64,000 bases of DNA from Niveispirillum fermenti (GCF_048066175.1 NZ_JBLTXA010000004.1:62001-126000), one strand, 5' to 3'. Positions 50,102 to 59,670 are shown, numbered from the stretch's first letter. Program-made: numbers and translations. The notes: generated by a model not told the origin, from the sequence alone.

Positions 50102-51328
50102 TCAGGCGGGGGCTGTGGCCAGTTGCCGGCAGATATTGGCCACCAGGATCTGGCGGGCCCGCTCCACGATGTCGTCCATGCTGGGCGTGCGCACGAACAT
50201 CTTGCTGGCCCGCAGGCGCAACTCGTCCGTGGTGGGCAGGTGCGGCAGATGGATGTTGGCCACCAGCGCTTCGACCCGCACCTTGGCGCTTTCGCTGGCC
50301 TGACGCACCCGCTCCTCGATCTCCGCCAGGGTCGGCGTGTGGGCCAGCGCCTCGCGGACCTGGGCTGTCAGCTTGTCCACCTGAAAGCTGGCGGCAAGCT
50401 GGGCGGCGGCGGCCTCGATCACCTTGGTGCCCAGGCGCTGCTCATTGCGCACCACCGAGGCCGGCGGCTCATGCACGTCCCACACCAGGCGCAGCGCCTG
50501 CAGGGCCTTGATGATGTAATAGGAGGTATCGACCTCCCACCAGCGGAAGCCCTGGCGGGCGGCGGACTGGTAATGGTGGTGGTTGTTGTGCCAGCCCTCG
50601 CCCATGGTTGCGATGGCCAGGGCCCAGTTGTTGCGGCTGTCGTCGCCCGTCAGGTAACGCGGGCGGCCCAGCACATGGGCCAGCGAATTGATGCAGAAGG
50701 TGGCATGGTACAGCGCCACTGTGCTCCACAGGAAGCCGACCACCAGCCCCGACCAGCCGAACAGCGCCCAGGTGGCGAAGCCCAGCAGCACGGGCGGCAC
50801 ATAATAATGCCGGTCCAGCCAGACCAGTTCGGGATATTTGGTCAGGTCGCCGATGGCGCGGTAGTCGGCCTTGTCGTGCTTTGCCGTGAAGATCCAGCCG
50901 ACATGGGCATAGAAGAAACCCTTGTGCCGCGGCGAATGCACGTCATGGACCGTGTCGGAATATTTATGGTGGTGCCGGTGCGTGGCGGCCCACCACAGGG
51001 CGCCGCGCTGGGCCGAGCTTTGCGCCAGGAAGGCCAGCAGGAACTGCACGACCCGGCCGGTCTTGTAGGAACGGTGGGAGAAATAGCGGTGATACCCGCC
51101 CGTGATGCCGAACATGCGGGCACCGTAGAGAACCAGCGCCAGCACCACATCCTGCCATGCCACACCGGTCCAGATGGCGCCCAGGCAGGCGACATGGACC
51201 AGGATGAACGGGATCATGGAGGCGTAGTTGATCTTTTCGTCCAGGGGCTTTGCGGCCAGAGGCTTCGCGTTCAGGGAAGGTGTCGCCGGCGGGGAGTTCT
51301 GCCGGCCGGTATCCAACGGTGCGGTCAC
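50102..51328 (-). CDS. Membrane fatty acid desaturase (delta-9 type)
   Basis: Di-iron integral-membrane desaturase that introduces a double bond in fatty acyl chains. The three histidine boxes are HRYFSH, HRHHHK and HNNHHH, and the hydrophobic helices are MIPFILVHVACLGAIW and LLGFATWALFGWSG. After the catalytic part (about residue 310) there is a helical C-terminal extension (VREALAHTPTLAEIEERVRQ onward) not typical of all homologues. I start at the GTG at 51328. Upstream in-frame codons to 51403 are possible. Confidence 0.87.
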   Translation of the reverse strand: MTAPLDTGRQNSPPATPSLNAKPLAAKPLDEKINYASMIPFILVHVACLGAIWTGVAWQDVVLALVLYGARMFGITGGYHRYFSHRSYKTGRVVQFLLAFLAQSSAQRGALWWAATHRHHHKYSDTVHDVHSPRHKGFFYAHVGWIFTAKHDKADYRAIGDLTKYPELVWLDRHYYVPPVLLGFATWALFGWSGLVVGFLWSTVALYHATFCINSLAHVLGRPRYLTGDDSRNNWALAIATMGEGWHNNHHHYQSAARQGFRWWEVDTSYYIIKALQALRLVWDVHEPPASVVRNEQRLGTKVIEAAAAQLAASFQVDKLTAQVREALAHTPTLAEIEERVRQASESAKVRVEALVANIHLPHLPTTDELRLRASKMFVRTPSMDDIVERARQILVANICRQLATAPA

Positions 51329-51445
51329 GGGGTGTCGGGCTCCAAAAACAGCAAGGGATGTCTTATAGCATGCCGTGGGCGTCAACCCTCGGGACAAATT
51401 CACGCGGGCATGCAGGCCGGGCCCCGTGGCCGGCGGTTCTTATGG

Positions 51446-51913
51446 TCAGGTCGGGTCCGTCACGGCCGCCGCTGCCGCCAGCCCGTGCCCGCCCAGCGGA
51501 ACGGTTTCGGACCGGCTGTCGAACCCGGCGATCAGCGGCCGCCCGCGGGCGATGGCGGCCTGCACGGCCGGCAGCTTCAGGCTGGCGGCATGGCTTTCCC
51601 GGCTGTCCCAGGCCTCGGTGATCCAAAGGGCGTCGGCATGCGCCGGGTCGGCCGCGATGATATAGGACAGGCAGCCGGGCATGCCGCCCGTACCCTCCAG
51701 CAGGATGGCGGCCAGTTCGTCGCGCTTGCCCGGGGCCGCGATCATGCGGCCGATCAGACCATACATTCCTTGATCTCCCTTGTGTCCTGGCAGGGTTTGC
51801 TGGGCGGCCGCACCGGGGGCCAGGGCGAACAGCATGCCCGCCGCCATGAAGGCGCGCCTGTCGGGCAAGGCGGGCCGGTCCCGTGGCGGGGTGGGGATGT
51901 CGTCCGGTGCCAT
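51446..51913 (-). CDS. Exported antibiotic-biosynthesis monooxygenase (ABM)-fold protein
   Basis: A 155-residue protein whose C-terminal part is an ABM ferredoxin-like fold (MYGLIGRMIAAPGKRDELAA and ADALWITEAWDSRESHAASL). The N-terminus holds a twin-arginine-like signal (DRRAFMAAGMLFALAPGAAA), so it is probably exported. ABM domains are heme-degrading or cofactor-free oxygenases, or only stress proteins. No specific function can be given. It is 62 nt before lpxL on the minus strand. Confidence 0.72.
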   Translation of the reverse strand: MAPDDIPTPPRDRPALPDRRAFMAAGMLFALAPGAAAQQTLPGHKGDQGMYGLIGRMIAAPGKRDELAAILLEGTGGMPGCLSYIIAADPAHADALWITEAWDSRESHAASLKLPAVQAAIARGRPLIAGFDSRSETVPLGGHGLAAAAAVTDPT

Positions 51914-51974
51914 GGCTGGTGTCCTGTGCGATCGGAGGGCTGACAGATGCCGGCCCAGCATAGGTCCGCCCCTA

Positions 51975-52877
51975 TCAATCCGGCCAGCGCCGATGCTGCC
52001 ACATCCATTGTCCGGGTTGTTCGCGCACCCATTCGCCCAGCAGCGCATTCACCTGGGCCATGGCGTCCAGCGTGTCTGCCCGTGCATCGCCCGTGCGACG
52101 GAACATCAGGGGGGGCAGGGCTTCCACCCGGAACCGGGCCGGTCCCAGCCGCGTGACGCGGATCGGCACGGCCGGCGCGTCATAGCGCAGGGCCAGGTCG
52201 GCCAGCACGGTGCCCGTATGCGCCTGCCGGCCCAGAAAGGGCAGGGCCGGCCCCTCGTTCAGCTTCTGGTCCACCAGAAGCCCGACATGGCCGCCGGCCC
52301 GGATGGCGGCCATCAGGCCGCGTGCCGCCTCCCGCCCCTTGGGTACCATGGTGCCACCCAGCGGCGCGCGGGCGCGGGCCAGCATGTCGGCCACGAACGG
52401 GTTGTTGGGCTTGCGGAACACATAGGTCAGGTCCAGGCCCAGCCGGGCGCAGGTCATGGCGCACAATTCCCAGTTGGCGAAATGACCCGTGAAAACGATG
52501 CCCGGCCGCCCGTCATCGACCAGCGCCCGCAGATGTTCCGCCCCCAGCAGTTCGACATGGGCGTCGTATCGGGCGGCGATGCGGTCCAGATGGACATATT
52601 CGGCGAAGGTGCGGCCCAGATTGTCCCAGGCCTGCGTGATGATGGCGTCGATGCCGGCCGGTTCCAGATCGGGCAGGGCATGGGCGATGTCGCGGCGCAT
52701 GCGGCGCGAGCGGGAAAGAAGCGGCCCCAGCCGGCGCAGCAGACCGCCGCCCAGGCCGGAGGCCCGCTCCACCGGCACAATCCGCATGGCGCGGATGAAC
52801 AGCCACACCAGCGCCGCCTGCAGGCGGTACCCGATCAGGCGGTCGAACCGGCGACGCAGCCGGCTATGCCTGGCCAT
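51975..52877 (-). CDS. lpxL: Lipid A lauroyl/myristoyl acyltransferase (LpxL type)
   Basis: Membrane-bound acyltransferase that adds a secondary acyl chain to the Kdo2-lipid IVA precursor. The catalytic motif GHFANWELCAM (H then E) is present, followed by YVFRKPNNPFV and VGLLVDQKLNEGPALPFLGR. The 300 residues match the HtrB/LpxL family. The start at 52877 overlaps the end of lpxK by 14 nt. With lpxK and waaA upstream it forms one lipid A/Kdo operon. Confidence 0.88.
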   Translation of the reverse strand: MARHSRLRRRFDRLIGYRLQAALVWLFIRAMRIVPVERASGLGGGLLRRLGPLLSRSRRMRRDIAHALPDLEPAGIDAIITQAWDNLGRTFAEYVHLDRIAARYDAHVELLGAEHLRALVDDGRPGIVFTGHFANWELCAMTCARLGLDLTYVFRKPNNPFVADMLARARAPLGGTMVPKGREAARGLMAAIRAGGHVGLLVDQKLNEGPALPFLGRQAHTGTVLADLALRYDAPAVPIRVTRLGPARFRVEALPPLMFRRTGDARADTLDAMAQVNALLGEWVREQPGQWMWQHRRWPD

Positions 52878-53862
52878 CGCCTGCCCCCGTTTCCAGCCGG
52901 TCCAGCAGGCGTTCCACCGCGTCCGGATCGTCCCAGTCCAGGGCGACGGGCAGGGCGGTGATCCCTGTCCGCAGGCCGGGGGGCAGGCGCATGGCGTCCT
53001 TTTCCGTTGTCACAAGGATGGCGTCCCTTTCATGCGCGCGGCGGGACAGCATCTCCAGCGCCGCTGCGTCATACACATGATGGTCGGGGAATGAATGTTC
53101 TTCCACCACCTGCGCGCCGATGCCGCGCAGGGTGGCAAAGAACTTCCCCGGCCGGCCGATGCCGGCGAAGCCCAGCACGCGCCGGCCGGCCAGGGCGATG
53201 GCTACGGCAGGGTCCGGCCGCAGCCGCGCCGTCAGCACAGCGCATTCACCGCCGGCGGCACGGGCGGCGTCCAGCCCCGGCCCCTCCCCGATGACCACCA
53301 GTGCATCGGCCCGCGCCATGCCCGCCGCCACGGGTTCGCGCAACGGGCCGGCGGGGATCAGGCGGCCATTGCCGAAGCCGCTGGCGCCATCGACGACGAT
53401 CAGTGACAGATCCTTGCGCAGTCCCGGATTCTGGAAGCCGTCATCCATGACCACGACCTGAAGCCCGGTCCCTGCCATCGCGCGGGCCGCGGCCACCCTG
53501 TCGCGGCCGATCCAGGCCGGGTTGCGGGCTGCCAGCAGCAGGGGTTCGTCCCCCACGTCGCCGGCGCCGTGCCGTCCGGGGTCCACGGCGACGGGACCCG
53601 GCAGCCGGCCCCCATGCCCGCGTGACAGCGATGCCGCCGCCAGGCCGCGCGCCCGCAGCCGGGTCACCAGATCGATGACCACGGGTGTCTTGCCGCTGCC
53701 GCCGGCCACCAGGTTGCCGACGCACAGCACGGGCACGGACGCTGTGCGTGGCTTTGTCCGCCAGGCCCGCCACGCCGCACCGGCCCGCCACAGCAGGGCA
53801 AGGGGCGCCAGCAGGGTCGCAGCGGCCCCCGGCGGTTCGTACCAGAAGGAAGGTGTCCGCAT
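52864..53862 (-). CDS. lpxK: Tetraacyldisaccharide 4'-kinase LpxK
   Basis: Phosphorylates the 4' position of the lipid A disaccharide at the inner membrane. The 332 residues have the membrane-anchoring N-terminal helix (LLAPLALLWRAGAAWRAW), the P-loop VGNLVAGGSGKTPVVIDL, SRGHGG, DDGFQNPGLRKDL and the C-terminal VTTEKDAMRLP. The ATG at 53862 shares one base with the waaA stop. Confidence 0.94.
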   Translation of the reverse strand: MRTPSFWYEPPGAAATLLAPLALLWRAGAAWRAWRTKPRTASVPVLCVGNLVAGGSGKTPVVIDLVTRLRARGLAAASLSRGHGGRLPGPVAVDPGRHGAGDVGDEPLLLAARNPAWIGRDRVAAARAMAGTGLQVVVMDDGFQNPGLRKDLSLIVVDGASGFGNGRLIPAGPLREPVAAGMARADALVVIGEGPGLDAARAAGGECAVLTARLRPDPAVAIALAGRRVLGFAGIGRPGKFFATLRGIGAQVVEEHSFPDHHVYDAAALEMLSRRAHERDAILVTTEKDAMRLPPGLRTGITALPVALDWDDPDAVERLLDRLETGAGDGQA

Positions 53863-55142
53863 CAGCCGATCCCCGCCTCGGCCAGAAGCGGGTCCAGCGC
53901 TGCCATCACCCTGTCCGCGGCCTGGGCATTCCGCCGGGCCACGGCCAGGGCGGCATCCGCCCGGGTCTGCCGGACCGTTGCGTCGGACAGCAGCCCCGCC
54001 ACGGCCGGTGCGATGCCGGCCGGGCCGTCCACCTCCATCAGCCCGCCCTCGGCCTGCATGGCCTGCGTCACCTCGGCGAAGTTGAACATGTGGGGTCCGT
54101 GGATCACGGCGCTGCCCAGCAGGGCCGGCTCAATGGGATTGTGTCCGCCGACCGGCATGAAGGACCCACCCATGACGGTCACTGGCGCCAGCCGGAAGAC
54201 CAGCCCCATCTCGCCCAGCGTATCCATCAGATAGACGGCGTCCCCCGGCCCCGGCAGGTCACCCGCGCGGCGGCGGGCGAAGGGCAGGGCGTCGGCGGCG
54301 GTGAGCAGGCCCGCCACCGCTTCCCCCCTGTCCGGGTGGCGGGGCACCAGCAGCAGCAAGGCTGCCGGCAGCCGGGTGCGCAGCGCCTGCTGGGCGGCGA
54401 TGGCCATCGCCTCCTCTCCCGCATGTGTGCTGGCGAAGGTCCAGACGGGCCGGTCGCCGATGGCCTGGCGCAGTGCCGCCATGGCCTCGTCCGCGGCGGG
54501 CAGCGGCGCGCTTGAATATTTCAGGTTGCCGATGGCCCGGCAATCCGCGATGCCCAGGCGGTGCAGCCGTTCGGCCTCCACCGCCGTCTGGGCCAGCGCC
54601 AGGCGAAAAACGCGCAGCAGCCGCCGGGCCGTGTGCGGCACACGCCGCCAGTTCATGAAGCTTTTCTGCGACAGCCGGGCATTGACCAGGGCGCAGGGAA
54701 TGGCGCGGTCGCGGATGCCGGCCAGCAGGTTGGGCCAGAATTCCGATTCGATCCACAGCACAAGGTCGGGGCGCCAATGGTCCAGGAAGCCATCCACCGC
54801 GGCGGGCAGGTCCACCGGCACATACTGGTGAAAGGCCGCCGGTCCCGGCAGCCGCCTTTCCATCAGTTCGGCCGATGTCACCGTGCCCGTGGTGACCAGC
54901 ACCGACAGGCCCGGCCGGCCGGCCAGCAACCGTTCCACCAGCGGCAGCACGGCCAGCGCCTCCCCCACCGAGGCCGCATGCACCCAGACCAGCCGCCCGA
55001 CGGGGCGCGGGCGGCGCGGCCGGCCCAGCCGTTCATGGCGGCGGGCGGGGTCTTCCTTCCCCCGCCGGGCGCGCCTGTCCAGCAGGCGGTCGATCGCGGG
55101 CCCGGCAAGGCGGGTCAGGCCACGGTAAAGGCTTTCCAGCAT
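53862..55142 (-). CDS. waaA: Kdo transferase WaaA
   Basis: Inner-membrane glycosyltransferase that adds Kdo residues to the lipid A precursor. The 426 residues show the GT-B N-terminal lobe with WVHAASVGEALAVLPLVE (catalytic glutamate), VTTGTVTSAELMERRLP and ESEFWPNLL, then SFMPVGGHNPIEPALLG in the C-terminal lobe. It is the first gene of the three-gene operon (waaA-lpxK-lpxL) that follows a 224 nt intergenic region. Confidence 0.93.
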   Translation of the reverse strand: MLESLYRGLTRLAGPAIDRLLDRRARRGKEDPARRHERLGRPRRPRPVGRLVWVHAASVGEALAVLPLVERLLAGRPGLSVLVTTGTVTSAELMERRLPGPAAFHQYVPVDLPAAVDGFLDHWRPDLVLWIESEFWPNLLAGIRDRAIPCALVNARLSQKSFMNWRRVPHTARRLLRVFRLALAQTAVEAERLHRLGIADCRAIGNLKYSSAPLPAADEAMAALRQAIGDRPVWTFASTHAGEEAMAIAAQQALRTRLPAALLLLVPRHPDRGEAVAGLLTAADALPFARRRAGDLPGPGDAVYLMDTLGEMGLVFRLAPVTVMGGSFMPVGGHNPIEPALLGSAVIHGPHMFNFAEVTQAMQAEGGLMEVDGPAGIAPAVAGLLSDATVRQTRADAALAVARRNAQAADRVMAALDPLLAEAGIG

Positions 55143-55366
55143 GAAGGGTCGGGCTGATGTTCGGTAGCGAGGTGATCATCCTACCTAGCATGCGGTCCGA
55201 TCCGGCCGCCAGCATGCAGGCGCCGGATCGGACCGGGACCCGAGAAATGCCCAGCCCTTGCCCCAATCCGGCCTTGTTCGCCCAACAGGATCGCGTCCAG
55301 AAATGGTGCCGGCCCGGCCCGACAGTGCCGGCCCGCTCCCCGGATCAACATCAGGGATATCGACCC

Positions 55367-56179
55367 ATGCGCAGTTCCCTGCCGCTCGCGGCCGTCACGG
55401 CCGTTCTTCTGGCCCTGGCGCCGGCCGGCGTGGCGCTGGCCGACCGGGACGACCATCGCGGCCGCCACGGCCATGATCGTGGGCGCGATCACGATCGGGG
55501 CCGCGGGCACGACCGGCATCATGACCGGGGCCGCAAGGACCACCGGCATGATCACCACCGGCCGGCCCCGCCGCCCAAGGTGCATTACCACCACCATCAT
55601 TATCACAAGCCGTCGCCCCCGCCGCGCGTGGTGCATCGCCACTATCATCGCCCGCCGCCGCCCGTGGTGCATTACCATGTGGTCCAGCCACAGCATTGGC
55701 ATGGCCATTACGGCCGTCGCTGGCACCGGATGCCTGAATTCTATGCCCTGAATGCCGGGATCGACCGGGGTCGCTGCGACCGCCGGCTGGTCGGCAACAA
55801 TGTCGGCACCCTGCTGGGCGCCGTGGCCGGCGGGCTGGCCGGGTCGCAGTTCGGTGGTGGCAGCGGACAGGTGGCGGCGACGCTGGGCGGTGTGCTGGTT
55901 GGGGCGGCCATCGGCAACAGCCTGTCGGGCGGCTATGGCGCCGCCGACCATGGCTGCGTCGTGCAGACGTTCGAACGTGCCCCGACGGGCCAGCCGGTGG
56001 TCTGGCACAATCCGGACCTGAACACCCATTATACCCTGACGCCCACCCGCACCTATCAGGCCTCTCCCGGCCGCTATTGCCGGGAATATACCAGCCAGGC
56101 CGAAATCGGCGGGCGGCGCCAGTCCGTCCATGGCACCGCCTGCCGCCAGCCCGACGGCAGTTGGGAGATTGTGGGCTGA
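55367..56179 (+). CDS. Exported histidine-rich protein with glycine-zipper domain
   Basis: A 270-residue exported protein: signal peptide (LAAVTAVLLALAPAGVALA), then a long His/Asp/Arg-rich segment (residues 25-110, alternating DHDRGRGHDRHH and HYHHHHYHK-like runs), then a glycine-zipper two-helix domain (VGTLLGAVAGGLAGSQFGGG) of the 17-kDa surface antigen type and a C-terminal cysteine-containing part. The histidine region could bind Ni, Zn or Cu and the zipper would anchor it in the outer membrane. The ATG at 55367 gives a good signal peptide. An ORF opening at 55157 is not needed. Confidence 0.75.
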   Translation: MRSSLPLAAVTAVLLALAPAGVALADRDDHRGRHGHDRGRDHDRGRGHDRHHDRGRKDHRHDHHRPAPPPKVHYHHHHYHKPSPPPRVVHRHYHRPPPPVVHYHVVQPQHWHGHYGRRWHRMPEFYALNAGIDRGRCDRRLVGNNVGTLLGAVAGGLAGSQFGGGSGQVAATLGGVLVGAAIGNSLSGGYGAADHGCVVQTFERAPTGQPVVWHNPDLNTHYTLTPTRTYQASPGRYCREYTSQAEIGGRRQSVHGTACRQPDGSWEIVG

Positions 56180-56302
56180 TCGACCAAAGGGGCCTTGACG
56201 CGAGCGCCCGCAGGCATGACCTTATAGGCATGTGCGGGCACCTGCTGTGTGGCCCGGTCCCTCCTGTACGCGGCAGATGCCGCCTGGTAGTGGAGAATCC
56301 TG

Positions 56303-56821
56303 ATGCGTAACGTTGCCTCCTGCTCCCGCTCCGCCGGTCTGGCCGCCCTGCTGGCCGTACCGCTGGTGGTGATGCCGGCCGCGGCGGCGGAAGCTGACCA
56401 GCCGGTGAACGGTTTCAAGCCGATCGCCCGCGAGATGACGCCCGGCGAACGTGCCGCGGCGCAGTCCTATGCCCGGCCCACCAGCGAGGTGAATGCCGCC
56501 GCCGCTCTGGCCCTGACCCAGGGCGGTAGCGGTGCCGCCAGCCGTTCCGGCGTGACCATGTCCGTGGGCGGCAACATGCCGGCCTTCAGCAGCGGCTATG
56601 GGGCCCGCCGGTCCAACCAGCTTCTGGGTGATGGACAACTCGGCTATGACGCGGAACCGTTCTATTCCAACAATCGCGGCTATTACACGCCCTATGGCTA
56701 TTCCGCCGCCACGCCGCGCCTGAACTACAATGAAAGCTTCCTGCGCCACATGTATGACGGGAATATCGCCGGCCTGCCGTCGGTGTCGGCCCCGCTGCAT
56801 TTCTGGGATGGCCGCCGCTGA
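56303..56821 (+). CDS. Exported protein of unknown function
   Basis: A 172-residue protein with a signal peptide (AGLAALLAVPLVVMPAAAA), a middle region with Ser/Gly/Ala and a Tyr/Asn-rich C-terminal half (PFYSNNRGYYTPYGYSAAT). No domain was recognised. The tyrosine-rich repeats suggest an outer-membrane or surface protein. It lies alone between the His-rich protein and fliG. Confidence 0.6.
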   Translation: MRNVASCSRSAGLAALLAVPLVVMPAAAAEADQPVNGFKPIAREMTPGERAAAQSYARPTSEVNAAAALALTQGGSGAASRSGVTMSVGGNMPAFSSGYGARRSNQLLGDGQLGYDAEPFYSNNRGYYTPYGYSAATPRLNYNESFLRHMYDGNIAGLPSVSAPLHFWDGRR

Positions 56822-56916
56822 CCGGCCTTTCCCCGGATCGGTTGTGACGGGCCGGGGCGCCGCAGTCGGGCGCGGCCGGCCCGTGCCCTTCCCGGCGAAT
56901 TACCATTCTTGATGGA

Positions 56917-56945
56917 TTCACCTCGGGTTTCCGCTGTGCTAGACT
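56917..56945 (+). promoter_or_regulatory. Likely fliG promoter
   Basis: TTCACC (56917-56922) and TAGACT (56940-56945) are 17 nt apart, in a good position 60 nt before the fliG start. It fits a housekeeping sigma factor rather than a sigma-28 flagellar promoter. Confidence 0.45.
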
Positions 56946-57005
56946 CGTGCCCGGATTTTTGTTCGGCCCCGGTTTTCCGGCCGTCCTGGCGTTGGAGTTG
57001 CCACC

Positions 57006-58028
57006 ATGGCGATGCGTGTCCGTGAGGATTATCGCGGTCTGACCGGACCCGAAAAGGCCGCCATCCTGATGCTGGCCCTGGGTGAGGAAATCGCATCCAA
57101 GCTCTTCTCGCTGATGGGCGATGATGAGATCAAGGAACTGTCCCAGACCATGGCCAACCTGGGCTCGGTCAGTTCCAACCTGGTCGAACGCCTGTTCGTG
57201 GAATTTGCCGAACAGATCAGTTCCACCGGCTCGCTGGTCGGCACCTTCGATTCAACCGAACGCTTGCTCACCAAGGTCCTGCCCAAGGACAAGGTCGACC
57301 AGATCATGGAGGAAATCCGTGGTCCCGCTGGCCGGACCATGTGGGACAAGCTGACCAATGTGAACGAGCAGGTGCTGGCCAACTACCTGAAGAACGAATA
57401 TCCGCAGACCGTCGCCGTGATCATGTCCAAGATCAAGGGCGACCATGCCGGCCGCGTGCTGCAGCTTCTGCCGGAAAGCTTCGCGATGGAAGTCATCATG
57501 CGCATGCTGCGCATGGAGGCGGTGCAGAAGGAAGTCATCGACGATATCGAGCGCACGCTGCGCACCGAATTCATGTCGAACCTGGCCCGCACCAACCGCC
57601 GCGACGCGCACGAGATGATGGCGGAGATTTTCAACAGCTTCGACCGCAACACCGAAAGCCGTTTCCTGGCTGCCCTGGAAGAACGCAACCGCGACAGCGC
57701 GGAGCGCATCCGCGCCCTGATGTTCACGTTCGAGGATCTGTCCAAGCTGGACCCCAGCGGCATCCAGACCCTGCTGCGCAATGTGGACAAGCAGAAGCTG
57801 GCGACGGCCCTGAAGGGGGCGTCGGATACGCTGAAGGACCTGTTCTTCACCAACATGTCGGAACGCGCGGCCAAGATCATGCGCGAGGATATGGGCGCCA
57901 TGGGGCCGGTGCGCCTGCGCGACGTGGACGAGGCGCAGATGTACATGGTCCAGCTTACCAAGGACATGGCGGCCCGCGGGGAAATCGTCATCGCCAGCGG
58001 CAAGGGCGAGGACGAACTGGTCTATTGA
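57006..58028 (+). CDS. fliG: Flagellar motor switch protein FliG
   Basis: Rotor protein that couples the flagellar stator to torque. The 340 residues include the N-terminal FliG domain (GLTGPEKAAILMLALGEEIA), the middle domain with NEYPQTVAVIMSKI (a version of the EHPQ motif) and the C-terminal torque domain with the charged residues of the MxEDM region (MREDMGAMGPVRLRDV). No other flagellar genes are nearby, so it is a separated copy. The ATG at 57006 gives the usual N-terminus. Confidence 0.93.
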   Translation: MAMRVREDYRGLTGPEKAAILMLALGEEIASKLFSLMGDDEIKELSQTMANLGSVSSNLVERLFVEFAEQISSTGSLVGTFDSTERLLTKVLPKDKVDQIMEEIRGPAGRTMWDKLTNVNEQVLANYLKNEYPQTVAVIMSKIKGDHAGRVLQLLPESFAMEVIMRMLRMEAVQKEVIDDIERTLRTEFMSNLARTNRRDAHEMMAEIFNSFDRNTESRFLAALEERNRDSAERIRALMFTFEDLSKLDPSGIQTLLRNVDKQKLATALKGASDTLKDLFFTNMSERAAKIMREDMGAMGPVRLRDVDEAQMYMVQLTKDMAARGEIVIASGKGEDELVY

Positions 58029-58151
58029 TGCATCGATCCTGATGCAAAAATGCCAGGACCGGCCGGCGGTCCCGACAGGGGACAGAATCCCCCTTCCCAA
58101 CACCCCCCGGCATGGCGCATAAAGAAGTGCAAACTCCAAGGAGCTTGCACA

Positions 58152-59663
58152 GTGATTTCATCCAACAATTCAAACGATGAACCGTCGGTGGAAAGCTTCG
58201 CCGACGCCGATACTGCTTATGCCCGCGTCCGGGCGCTGTATGATCAGGCCGTTGAATATCTGCGTGACCGGTTTTCAGCCTTTGCCCGTGGCGAGGATCT
58301 GGGGGGACGGGTTCGCGCCTTCTATCCCTTCGTGCAGATCCGCATCGATAGTGAGCCGCGCATCGACAGCCGGCTGGCCTATGGTTTCGTGCATGGCATG
58401 GGTACGTTCCGCACAACCGTGACGCGGCCGGACCTGTTCGATTACTATCTTCACCATCAATTGACCCTGCTGGTGAAGAACCATGGCGTCCCGCTGGAGG
58501 TCGGCGTCAGTGACACGCCCATTCCCATACAGTTCGCCTATCCGGAGGGCATGCATGTCGAAGGCGACCTGACGCCCGAGCGGCTCTACCAGCTTCGCGA
58601 CCATTTCGACCTGCCCGATCTGGTCTATATGGATGACAGCATCGTGAATGGCACGCATATCACGCCGCCCGGTGCGCCGCGGCCGCTGGCCTTGTTCACG
58701 GCCCCGCGCGTCGATTACAGCCTGCATCGGCTGAAACATTACACGGCGACGAAGCCCGATCATTTCCAGAACTATGTCCTGTTCACGAACTACCAGTTCT
58801 ATATCGACGAGTTCGTGCGCCGGGGCCTGGAGATCATGGAGCCGTCAGACGATCCCGCCACCCAGGCCTATCGCCGGCAGTACGAGGCGTTCATCGAACC
58901 GGGCGACCATGTCACCTGGAACCAGGCCGTGCATCCCGACCGTGGCCCGGAAGGCCAGAAGGTGGCCCGCCTGCCGCAGATGCCCGCCTATCACCTGAAG
59001 CGCCGGGACGGCAACGGCATCACCATCGTCAATATCGGCGTCGGCCCCTCCAACGCCAAGACGATCAGCGACCATATCGCCGTGCTGCGCCCGCATGTCT
59101 GGCTGATGCTGGGCCATTGCGCCGGACTGCGCGATACCCAGCGGCTGGGTGATTATGCCCTGGCCCACGGCTATGTGCGCGAGGACAAGGTGCTGGACGC
59201 CGATCTGCCCACCTGGGTGCCCGTCCCGGCCCTGGCCGAGGTGCAGGTGGCCCTGGAAGGGGCCGTGGAGCAGGTGACAGGGCTGAAAGGCTGGGAACTG
59301 AAATCGATCATGCGCACGGGCACGGTGGCCACCATCGACAACCGCAACTGGGAACTGCGCGACCATAGCGAGCCCGTGCAGCGGTTCAGCCAGTCGCGCG
59401 CCATCGCGCTGGACATGGAATCCGCCACGGTGGCGGCCAACGGCTTCCGCTTCCGCGTGCCCTATGGCACCTTGCTCTGCGTGTCGGACAAGCCGCTGCA
59501 TGGCGAGATCAAGCTGCCCGGCATGGCCAATCATTTCTATCGGGCCCGGGTGGATCAGCATCTGGCCATCGGCATGCTGGCGATGGAGAAGATGCGCGAC
59601 TATGGGCTGGAACGGCTGCATAGCCGCAAGCTGCGCAGCTTCGCGGAGGCGGCGTTCCAGTAG
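58152..59663 (+). CDS. amn: AMP nucleosidase
   Basis: Splits AMP into adenine and ribose-5-phosphate, controlling AMP pools. The 503 residues end in a nucleoside-phosphorylase-like catalytic domain (VNIGVGPSNAKTISDHIAVL, MLGHCAGLRDTQRLGDY, FSQSRAIALDMESATVAANG) with an N-terminal AMP-nucleosidase domain (AFYPFVQIRIDSEP). The start is the GTG at 58152 behind AAGGAG at 58138. E. coli Amn has 484 residues, so the length fits. An upstream in-frame stretch to 58050 is not family sequence. Confidence 0.93.
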   Translation: MISSNNSNDEPSVESFADADTAYARVRALYDQAVEYLRDRFSAFARGEDLGGRVRAFYPFVQIRIDSEPRIDSRLAYGFVHGMGTFRTTVTRPDLFDYYLHHQLTLLVKNHGVPLEVGVSDTPIPIQFAYPEGMHVEGDLTPERLYQLRDHFDLPDLVYMDDSIVNGTHITPPGAPRPLALFTAPRVDYSLHRLKHYTATKPDHFQNYVLFTNYQFYIDEFVRRGLEIMEPSDDPATQAYRRQYEAFIEPGDHVTWNQAVHPDRGPEGQKVARLPQMPAYHLKRRDGNGITIVNIGVGPSNAKTISDHIAVLRPHVWLMLGHCAGLRDTQRLGDYALAHGYVREDKVLDADLPTWVPVPALAEVQVALEGAVEQVTGLKGWELKSIMRTGTVATIDNRNWELRDHSEPVQRFSQSRAIALDMESATVAANGFRFRVPYGTLLCVSDKPLHGEIKLPGMANHFYRARVDQHLAIGMLAMEKMRDYGLERLHSRKLRSFAEAAFQ

Positions 59664-59670
59664 GAAGGAA

